Source: Micrococcales bacterium
GTDB lineage: Bacteria > Actinomycetota > Actinomycetes > Actinomycetales > Cellulomonadaceae
DNA: 6,293 nucleotides
Direction: 5' to 3'
Assembly (NCBI GenBank): GCA_009783975.1
Contig: WRCL01000121.1
Coordinates: 1 to 6,293, forward strand
Each line of letters begins with the position of its first letter. Within the stretch, counting starts at the first letter, position 1. The position numbers were made by a program, and so were the translations under genes. Of the stretch, positions 1 to 6,293 are shown in pieces. The notes beneath the pieces are model-generated. The model worked only from the letters and a program-made list of their open reading frames with translations. It did no database searches and was not told the DNA's origin.

Positions 1-949
<949 letters not shown>

Positions 950-985
950 TCACAGCTGCGTTTGCGGGCGCCGATGGGCGGTGGT

Positions 986-3391
986 ATGCGCAGCCACACA
1001 ACGGCCCGTGCGGGCCTGGTCGTCATGTTGGTGCTTGGCGCGCTCACTGTGGGGGGCCTGCCGGGCGTCGCAGGCCACGGTGCGGTCCACGTGTCCGGCC
1101 GTCTGGTCCAGGTCATGGCGAACACCGGCGGCGACGACGACGACCTGGTCGCCATGCTCGAGGTCGACGGGCGCCTCGTCGCGCTCCCGCACGACGTGCA
1201 GGTCGACGGAGCCAGCGGCGACCAGGTGACGGTGACCATCGAAGGGGCTGGTCGTGCGACCGGCGCGGCTGCTGTCGTCGCCGCTGACGACCAGTCCAAA
1301 CCTGCGGTCGTCGTCGACGTCGACGTCGAACCTCGCGACGACGGTGAGCTCTTGGCTGCCTCGTCGACGAACACCTTGACGATCTTGCCGGTGTACTGGA
1401 CCGGGTCGCCCCCGGTGCCGGTCTCCGAGCTGCGCACCCTCGGCGAGGCCACAGCACGCTACTGGTCGACCCAGAGCGGCGGGGCGATCTCGACGTCCGT
1501 CGTGGTCAAACCCTGGATCGACGCGCGGACCTCAAGCCATGTCACCGTGCCCACCTCGTGCTCGAACCAGGCGATGGCCGCCTTGACCAGCCAGGTCATC
1601 GCCGCCAACAAGTACACAGCCCCGTCGGGCTCGACCGGGCGTGTGTCGGTCTACTTCCCGCGGTGGAGCGCCTGCGGGTGGGCCGGGCTGGGGACGGTCG
1701 GCGGGCCGTACAGCTGGATCAACGGGTACACCACCCCTGAGATCCTCGCCCACGAGTTCGGCCACAACCTCGGCGTCGGGCACGCCAACCGGTACGACTG
1801 CGGCCGTGTGGCTCTCGCGCTCCCGGCAGCCAGCGCATGTTCGAACCGCGAGTACGGCGACACCGTCGACGTCATGGGTTCAGGGGTGGTGACCGGCCAG
1901 CCGGGCAACCTCAACGTCGCCATGGCTGACTTCCTCGGCCTGGCCAAGGTCGTGGCTGCACAACCAGGCAAGACGACGAAGGTGACGTTGGGCAGGCTCG
2001 GGTCGTTCTCTGCGGTGCGGGCGGTGACCGTCCCGGTCGCCGGTGGGACCGTGTACATCAGCTTTCGGCCCAACGTCGCGCCTGACACCCGGATGCCCGC
2101 ATGGGGAGGGGTCCAGGCGCACCTGCAGGTCATGGGCTCGTACTACCCGACAAGCTACCTGCTCGACATGAACCCGACGCAGGACTTCGCCACCCCCGCG
2201 CTCGGGGTCGGCCAGAGCTGGCAGGTCCCAGGGGCCGGGTTCGAGGTCACCGTGACGTCGGTGAACGGGACGACGAGCGCGGATGTCACGGTCACCCCGG
2301 TCGAGGCTGTGACGCTCGGCTCGGACCTGGGGTTCGTCCCGGTCACCCCGGCCCGCCTCGTCGACACGCGCACGACGAGCAAGGTCGGGCCGAACAAGAC
2401 GTTGGACGTCAAGGTCGCTGGGACCAAAGGCGTCCCGGCCGACGCCAAGGCGGTGGCACTGAACATCACGGCCGTCAACGCGACCGGACGCACATGGGTG
2501 CGGGCGTGGCCCCTGGGTGTGCCCGAGCCGTCGTCGTCAACCCTCAACGTCCACCCAGGTGCGGTCGTCGCTGCGGCGACGGTGCTCGGGGTGGGCAGCG
2601 GGGGCAAGGTCCGCCTGCGCAACAACGTCGGGACGGTCGACCTCATCGTCGACGTCACCGGGTACTACACCGCCTCGGGGGGCGAGGGGTTCACGCCGCT
2701 GCCACGTGCCCAGCGCCTGTACGACTCGCGGACGGTCTCAGGTGGGCACGCCTCGATGAGCACCCGGCGGTTGCAGGTCGCCGGCAAGGCGGGGGTACCA
2801 GCGAACGCCACAGCGGTGATGATCAACGTCACCTCCGCCTCGGCGCGCGGGCCCGGGCACATCACAGTGGTCCCAGGCGGCGGTGACATCCGCGCCACCT
2901 CGTCGGTGAACTTGTGGCCAGGTGCTGATGTGGCGAACCGGGCGACGGTTCCGCTGTCCGGGGGAAAGATCGACGTGTACCTGCACGGCGGACCCTCCGG
3001 GGTCGTCATCGACGTCGTCGGTTGGTACGGACCGTCGGGCAAGCTCCGGCTCACACCGGTGGTGCCCCAGCGCGTGGTGGACACCCGCGTCGCTGGTGGG
3101 GCCCTACGTCAGGCCGAGTCCAGGACCGTCGCGGTGCGTTCGGCGGTCGCCTCGGCGCAGCCGGTCGCAGCGGTCGCGACGATCACTGCGACCGGGCAGA
3201 CGGCGAACACCCACATGAAAGTCGGCGCAGCTGGCACAAGCCTGCCGCCAACATCGGACCTCAACACCGGACCGGGCCGTGACCAGGCTGCGATGGCCTT
3301 GTTCGTGTGGGACAGCGCAGGGCGGTCGGTGGTGTACAACAACGCCGGATCGACCCATCTGGTCATCGACGTCACCGCAGTCTTCCGGTAG
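986..3391 (+). CDS. Secreted gametolysin-type (M11-like) zinc metalloprotease with three C-terminal wall-type repeats
   Basis: This is a predicted secreted zinc endopeptidase of 801 residues. Residues 1-29 look like a Sec signal peptide: MRSHTTARAG, a hydrophobic core, then GVA as a likely cleavage site. Residues about 30-128 are acidic and Val-rich and may be a propeptide or small beta domain; they contain no cysteine, so no cysteine switch. The catalytic part starts near Asn129. It holds HEFGHNLGVGH at 256-266 (zinc ligands His256, His260, His266; catalytic Glu257) and EYGDTVDVMG with Met297 as the metzincin Met-turn. The EYGD-x-x-DVMG arrangement is what I associate with peptidase family M11 (gametolysin). 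Four cysteines, all in the catalytic region, could form two disulfides. A beta-rich section ends near 443, then the repeat module runs from 444 to the last residue. There is no LPXTG motif or C-terminal membrane helix. The start is uncertain: in-frame TTG at 962 and ATG at 974 would add eight or four residues, none has a good ribosome binding site, and 986 gives the cleanest signal peptide. The substrate is unknown. Confidence 0.88.
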   Translation: MRSHTTARAGLVVMLVLGALTVGGLPGVAGHGAVHVSGRLVQVMANTGGDDDDLVAMLEVDGRLVALPHDVQVDGASGDQVTVTIEGAGRATGAAAVVAADDQSKPAVVVDVDVEPRDDGELLAASSTNTLTILPVYWTGSPPVPVSELRTLGEATARYWSTQSGGAISTSVVVKPWIDARTSSHVTVPTSCSNQAMAALTSQVIAANKYTAPSGSTGRVSVYFPRWSACGWAGLGTVGGPYSWINGYTTPEILAHEFGHNLGVGHANRYDCGRVALALPAASACSNREYGDTVDVMGSGVVTGQPGNLNVAMADFLGLAKVVAAQPGKTTKVTLGRLGSFSAVRAVTVPVAGGTVYISFRPNVAPDTRMPAWGGVQAHLQVMGSYYPTSYLLDMNPTQDFATPALGVGQSWQVPGAGFEVTVTSVNGTTSADVTVTPVEAVTLGSDLGFVPVTPARLVDTRTTSKVGPNKTLDVKVAGTKGVPADAKAVALNITAVNATGRTWVRAWPLGVPEPSSSTLNVHPGAVVAAATVLGVGSGGKVRLRNNVGTVDLIVDVTGYYTASGGEGFTPLPRAQRLYDSRTVSGGHASMSTRRLQVAGKAGVPANATAVMINVTSASARGPGHITVVPGGGDIRATSSVNLWPGADVANRATVPLSGGKIDVYLHGGPSGVVIDVVGWYGPSGKLRLTPVVPQRVVDTRVAGGALRQAESRTVAVRSAVASAQPVAAVATITATGQTANTHMKVGAAGTSLPPTSDLNTGPGRDQAAMALFVWDSAGRSVVYNNAGSTHLVIDVTAVFR
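2315..3388 (+). repeat. Three tandem protein repeats at the C-terminus of the metalloprotease
   Basis: Repeat 1 covers 2315-2689 (residues 444-568), repeat 2 covers 2690-3040, and repeat 3 covers 3041-3388, ending just before the stop codon. Each opens with an F/L-x-P-x-x-P/A-x-R-x-x-D-S/T-R pattern (PARLVDTR, AQRLYDSR, PQRVVDTR). Each also has a central LN or VN and closes on a beta strand such as IVDVTGYY, VIDVVGWY or VIDVTAVF. Repeat 3 is the most diverged, with TITATGQT in place of the NITA/NVTS stretch. Repeats of this type are common in secreted actinobacterial proteins, often C-terminal to wall hydrolases. Their function is not established to my knowledge; cell-surface or glycopolymer binding is inference. 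Confidence 0.85.
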
Positions 3392-3397
3392 TCGGGC

Positions 3398-3419
3398 TCA
3401 GGTGGCTGTGTTCCACTGA
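3398..3419 (+). terminator. Small hairpin just after the metalloprotease stop
   Basis: TCAGGTGG (3398-3405) can pair with CCACTGA (3413-3419). This gives a seven-pair stem with one bulged G and a seven-base loop, beginning six bases after the TAG stop. There is no T-run, so it is not a classical intrinsic terminator. It may slow transcription or protect the mRNA 3' end. Confidence 0.25.
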
Positions 3420-3464
3420 ACAGGCATGCCGGTGCTGCCGTGCTCTGGGTCAGCTGGTTGTGGC

Positions 3465-3486
3465 CCTGGCCGACAGGCAGGCCAGG
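3465..3486 (+). other. Perfect 7-bp hairpin upstream of the amidase ribosome binding site
   Basis: CCTGGCC (3465-3471) and GGCCAGG (3480-3486) form a perfect stem with an eight-base loop. The hairpin ends nine bases before the GAGAGG ribosome binding site. It could be part of a weak terminator for the upstream gene or a leader structure affecting amidase translation. No T-tract follows and no clear promoter is visible in the 115-base gap, so whether the two secreted genes share a transcript is open. Confidence 0.3.
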
Positions 3487-3494
3487 ACATTGCT

Positions 3495-3500
3495 GAGAGG
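3495..3500 (+). promoter_or_regulatory. Ribosome binding site of the amidase gene
   Basis: GAGAGG lies six bases before the ATG at 3507. It selects this start over an in-frame ATG at 3426, which would add 27 residues lacking signal-peptide character and place the signal peptide internally. Confidence 0.7.
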
Positions 3501-3506
3501 ACGACG

Positions 3507-6149
3507 ATGGGCATCGGGGTACGACGGGCGCTGGTGGTCGGGGCCGTCCTCGGGGTCGGGTTGTGCCCACTGCCCTCAGCAGGTGAGTCGACGTCGGCGC
3601 CCGCCCCTGCTGCCGCGGTCGCACCGCCGGGACCTGAGGAGGTCGTCGTCGACGAGCTCGTCGTCCAGGTCGACGACCCAGCCACGGGCCGGGCCGGGCC
3701 GGCTGTCGACCCTGCGCAGGACGACACCCTCGTCGCCGACCGTGCCCTTGGTGGTGGCCGGGTGGCGACCGAGGTGGTCGACACCACCGACCACCAGACC
3801 ATCGGGGTGACATGGCCCCCCGACGAACCTGGCGAGGAGCTGGCGGTCCAGATCCGCACGAGGACGGGCGGCACATGGAGCCCGTGGGCCCCGATGCCGG
3901 TCTCTGACGCAGCCCCGGACGCTGGGACAGCTGATGAGCTGTCTGGGCTCACCCGCGACGGGACCGACCCGGTGTGGATCGGCGAGGCTGACGCGGTCCA
4001 GCTGTCCGTCGTCTCAGGGGCCGACGCTGACGACGTGCGCCTCGTCGCCATCGGGTCCCAGCCAGCGTCCCTCGACGGCACAGCCGAACCTGCGCGGTCG
4101 GCGGTGCTCGGGGCTGGCGCGCCTCTGGCCGCCGCAGCCCCAGCCTCAGCGCCAGCCCCGACGATGGTCACCCGTGCCCAGTGGGGGGCTGCGGCACCGT
4201 CGTGCGCGATGGACACCGCTGCCCGGCTCGTCGGTGCGGTGCTGCACCACACCGCAGGGTCGAACTCCTATGCCACACCTGCTGCGGCGATGCAGCAGAT
4301 CCGCAACGACCAGCGGTACCACATGCAGTCACGTGGTTGGTGCGACCTGGGGTACAACTTCGTCGTCGACAAGTGGGGCACGGTCTACGAGGGACGTGCG
4401 GGGTCGGTCACCTCGCCGGTCGTCGGGGTGCACGCAGGTGGGTTCAACACCGGGACCGTCGGGGTGTCGCTGCTCGGTGACTACTCCACGCTCACCCCAC
4501 CGCCGGCGGTTGTCACCGCTGTCGCGCAGGTCGTCGGCTGGAAGCTTGGTGGTGCCGGTGTCGACCCCACCGGGTCGATGTCGTACGCGACCAAAGCCGG
4601 CGAGAACTCCCGGTTCGTCAACCAGACCGTGACGTTGCCGCGGGTGTTCGCCCACCGTGACGTCGCGTACACCGCCTGCCCTGGTGCGGCCGCCTACGCG
4701 GTGCTGCCCGCGGTGCGCACCAAGGCCCGGGCCACGGCGCCGATCTTCGCTGGGGCCCAGCTGAGCCGCACGTCCATGCCACCAGGGGGGTCGGTGACAG
4801 TGACTGCCTCGCCGACCGTCGGCGTGGACTGGACGCTGACGGTCACCGACCAGAGCACTGGTGCGGTGGTGTGGACGACGACCGGGCGCACCAGCGCGAA
4901 CCTGTCAGCGACGTGGGACGGGCGCGGGCCGGCAGGGGCGGCCGGGGTGGGCGCGTACCGGGTGACGCTCACCGGCAAGGCGACCTCCGACGGTGCTGCC
5001 GCGCACGCCTGGTCGGTGCCGGTGAGCGTGACCTGGCCGCAGGACCCGCCTGTCGTGGCCGCGGTGCCGCTGGGCGCGGACCTCGGCTTTGTCGCGGTCA
5101 CCCCTGCCCGCCTGCTCGACACCCGCACAGCCGGTGTGCCCCTTGGGCAGGCCACCCGCCTCGACCTCAAGGTCGCTGGGGTCAGCGGCGTCCCGGCCAA
5201 CGCCAAGGCTGTGGCGCTCAACGTCACCGCGGTGGACGCCTCAGCCCGCACGTTCATCCGTGCCTGGCCTGCGGGGTCCCCTGAGCCGGGCACGTCGATG
5301 CTCAACGTCGACCCGTCGGCGACGTCGGCTGCGGCAACAGTCCTGGGCGTTGGTGGTGAGGGCAAGGTCAGCCTGCGCAACAACGTCGGGTCGGTCCACC
5401 TCGTCGTCGACGTCACCGGGTACTACACCGGCAGCGGCGGTGCGAAGTTCACACCGCTGGCCACAGCCGCGCGCCTGGTCGACACCCGCACCGACGCCGG
5501 CCTGGCCTCAGGTTCCACGCGCCGGGTCTCGGTCGCCTCCGCGGGGGTCCCGGCGGACGCGACAGCCGTGGTCATCAACGTCACCTCAGCCTCGGCTCGC
5601 AGCGGCGGGCATATCGTCGTCGTCCCCGCTGGTGGTGACACGAAAGCGACGTCGACGGTCAACCACCGCATCGGTGGTGACGTCGCGAACCGGGCGACGG
5701 TCCCGCTGTCGGGCGGCAAGATCGACGTGTACCTGCACGGTGGCCCGGCGGGGGTGGTCATCGATGTCGTCGGCTGGTACGGCCCGTCGGGGAGGTACCT
5801 GCTCACCCCGCTTGTGCCCCAACGCCTCGTCGACACCCGCGTCGGCACACCTGTGGGGCCCAGACAGGCACGTGCGATGGCGTTGCGCACCAAGATCGTC
5901 ACTGCGAAAACCCCTGCTGCCGCCCTGGTCACCCTCACCGCGACTGGGCAGACCGCCCCGGCGACCTACCTGACCATCGGCGCGAAGACGATGCCGGTGC
6001 CCCCACGGACCTCAGACCTCAACACCGGCGCAGGCCGCGACCAGGCAGCCCTGGCGGTGCTCGTGTGGGACTCGGCAGGGATGTCGGTGGTCTACAACAA
6101 CGTCGGGTCGACCCATGTCGTCATCGACGTGACCGCGGTGTTCCGGTGA
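3507..6149 (+). CDS. Secreted N-acetylmuramoyl-L-alanine amidase (PGRP/Amidase_2) with FlgD-like Ig domain and three C-terminal repeats
   Basis: This is a predicted exported peptidoglycan hydrolase of 880 residues that would cut the bond between N-acetylmuramic acid and L-alanine. Residues 1-25 are a Sec signal peptide (MGIGVRRALVVGAVLG, ending near LPSA). An Ala/Pro linker follows, then a domain to about residue 200 with QIRTRTGGTWSPWAPM, of the kind that precedes the amidase in actinobacterial PGRP proteins. The catalytic domain runs from about 218 to 405. It has VTRAQWGA at its start, LHHTAG with His247 as a likely zinc ligand, DLGYNFVVD with Tyr283, and AHRDVAYTACPG with His383 and Cys391 as the other ligands. 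All the residues expected for zinc-dependent amidase activity are therefore present. Cys391 is a ligand; the pair in PSCAMD and GWCDLGY may form a disulfide. Residues about 412-512 form a FlgD-type Ig domain with the typical TWDGRGPAG (469-477). Repeats fill 522-880, and there is no LPXTG motif or membrane anchor. Roles in wall turnover, cell separation or lysis of other bacteria are all possible. Confidence 0.92.
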   Translation: MGIGVRRALVVGAVLGVGLCPLPSAGESTSAPAPAAAVAPPGPEEVVVDELVVQVDDPATGRAGPAVDPAQDDTLVADRALGGGRVATEVVDTTDHQTIGVTWPPDEPGEELAVQIRTRTGGTWSPWAPMPVSDAAPDAGTADELSGLTRDGTDPVWIGEADAVQLSVVSGADADDVRLVAIGSQPASLDGTAEPARSAVLGAGAPLAAAAPASAPAPTMVTRAQWGAAAPSCAMDTAARLVGAVLHHTAGSNSYATPAAAMQQIRNDQRYHMQSRGWCDLGYNFVVDKWGTVYEGRAGSVTSPVVGVHAGGFNTGTVGVSLLGDYSTLTPPPAVVTAVAQVVGWKLGGAGVDPTGSMSYATKAGENSRFVNQTVTLPRVFAHRDVAYTACPGAAAYAVLPAVRTKARATAPIFAGAQLSRTSMPPGGSVTVTASPTVGVDWTLTVTDQSTGAVVWTTTGRTSANLSATWDGRGPAGAAGVGAYRVTLTGKATSDGAAAHAWSVPVSVTWPQDPPVVAAVPLGADLGFVAVTPARLLDTRTAGVPLGQATRLDLKVAGVSGVPANAKAVALNVTAVDASARTFIRAWPAGSPEPGTSMLNVDPSATSAAATVLGVGGEGKVSLRNNVGSVHLVVDVTGYYTGSGGAKFTPLATAARLVDTRTDAGLASGSTRRVSVASAGVPADATAVVINVTSASARSGGHIVVVPAGGDTKATSTVNHRIGGDVANRATVPLSGGKIDVYLHGGPAGVVIDVVGWYGPSGRYLLTPLVPQRLVDTRVGTPVGPRQARAMALRTKIVTAKTPAAALVTLTATGQTAPATYLTIGAKTMPVPPRTSDLNTGAGRDQAALAVLVWDSAGMSVVYNNVGSTHVVIDVTAVFR
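5070..6146 (+). repeat. Three tandem protein repeats at the C-terminus of the amidase
   Basis: Repeat 1 is 5070-5444 (residues 522-646), repeat 2 is 5445-5792 and repeat 3 is 5793-6146. They carry the same signature as the metalloprotease repeats (PARLLDTR, AARLVDTR, PQRLVDTR; VVDVTGYY, VIDVVGWY, VIDVTAVF) in the same order, and both proteins end on VIDVTAVFR. Residues 725-747 here are identical to residues 648-670 of the metalloprotease. At DNA level, 5404-5430 equals 2646-2672 (27 bases) and 5718-5740 equals 2966-2988 (23 bases). Each repeat resembles its positional counterpart in the other protein more than its neighbours, so the three-repeat block behaves as one unit. Confidence 0.85.
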
Positions 6150-6167
6150 GCGAGCCTGGTCACCCGG
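6143..6167. terminator. Imperfect inverted repeat spanning both convergent stop codons
   Basis: CCGGTGA (6143-6149) can pair with TCACCCGG (6160-6167) with one bulged C and a ten-base loop. The arms contain the TGA of the amidase and, on the other strand, the TGA of the OmpA-like gene. It lies between convergent genes with only ten bases between them, so it may act as a weak two-way terminator. No T-tract flanks it, and chance is a real alternative. Confidence 0.25.
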
Positions 6168-6293
6168 TGTAGCGGATCTCGACCCGCCGGTTCAGAGCAC
6201 GGACGTTCTCGTCGTCGGTGCCGTCGGCCCTGGTCTCCTTGGCCACCGGGTCGGCCGAACCACGCCCGACCGCGTCGACCTTGAGGTCGGGAC
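6160..6293 (-). CDS. OmpA-like peptidoglycan-binding domain protein, partial (C-terminal 43 residues)
   Basis: Only the end of this gene is inside the window; its N-terminus lies beyond the right edge. The minus strand reads PDLKVDAVGRGSADPVAKE, an acidic stretch TRADGTDDENVRA, then LNRRVEIRYTG and a TGA stop. GxGSADPVA followed by ALNRRVEI is the usual end of an OmpA/MotB C-terminal domain, which binds the diaminopimelate of peptidoglycan. The conserved Arg of the NRRVE motif is present. Nothing can be said about the rest: it could be a signal-peptide or lipoprotein-anchored OmpA-like protein, or a longer fusion. In an actinomycete there is no classical outer membrane, so a wall-associated role is most likely. 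It is convergent with the amidase gene and ten bases from it. Confidence 0.8.
   Translation of the reverse strand, partial: PDLKVDAVGRGSADPVAKETRADGTDDENVRALNRRVEIRYTG

Noticed and set aside
1306..1330. Tandem GTC/GAC run resembling a microsatellite
   Set aside because: It encodes a short Val/Asp stretch in frame and matches the general GTC and GAC codon preference; it is too short and irregular to call a repeat locus.
3507..3581. Possible lipoprotein signal peptide in the amidase (VGLC around residue 20)
   Set aside because: The residue before the cysteine is Leu, while a lipobox needs Gly, Ala or Ser there. An ordinary signal peptidase I site near LPSA fits better.
3398..4252. Minus-strand frame of 284 codons opposite the start of the amidase gene
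   Set aside because: It lies opposite the signal peptide, linker and amidase domain of a well supported gene, has low-complexity Ser/Ala/Thr composition and no recognisable domain.
2315..6146. Mobile element or transposon repeats suggested by the large direct repeats
   Set aside because: The similarity follows protein-coding frames and domain borders, and there is no transposase, terminal inverted repeat or target duplication.

Overview
The window is very GC-rich, with a strong preference for G or C at third codon positions and many GTC and GAC codons. Together with Sec-type secreted proteins built on the actinobacterial 'DTR...LNVTA...VDVTGYY' repeat, this points to a high-GC Gram-positive actinomycete (Actinomycetota). 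A Cellulomonas- or Sanguibacter-like member is possible, but the genus is a guess. I see no tRNA, rRNA, CRISPR array, insertion sequence, phage gene or replication origin.

Layout: (1) 1-745, minus strand: the N-terminal three quarters of a dTDP-glucose 4,6-dehydratase (RmlB/RfbB), running off the left edge. (2) 746-985: a divergent intergenic region with the RmlB ribosome binding site, a weak promoter-like element and an inverted repeat. (3) 986-3391, plus strand: a secreted zinc metalloprotease of the gametolysin (M11-like metzincin) type with three C-terminal repeats. (4) 3392-3506: a 115-base gap with two small hairpins. (5) 3507-6149, plus strand: a secreted N-acetylmuramoyl-L-alanine amidase (PGRP/Amidase_2 fold) followed by a FlgD-like Ig domain and the same three C-terminal repeats. 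(6) 6160-6293, minus strand: the C-terminal end of an OmpA-like protein, convergent with the amidase and only 10 bases from it.

The genes share a cell-envelope theme: a sugar nucleotide enzyme for wall or capsular rhamnose (or another deoxysugar), a secreted protease, a secreted peptidoglycan amidase, and an OmpA-like peptidoglycan-binding domain. The most interesting point is that two enzymes with unrelated catalytic domains carry nearly the same C-terminal module of about 360 residues. It ends both proteins, and there is no LPXTG motif or C-terminal transmembrane segment. This suggests a shared wall-targeting or wall-glycopolymer-binding module that moves as a unit. That function is inference; the similarity is visible directly. 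I found no evidence for a defence system or other wholly new system.
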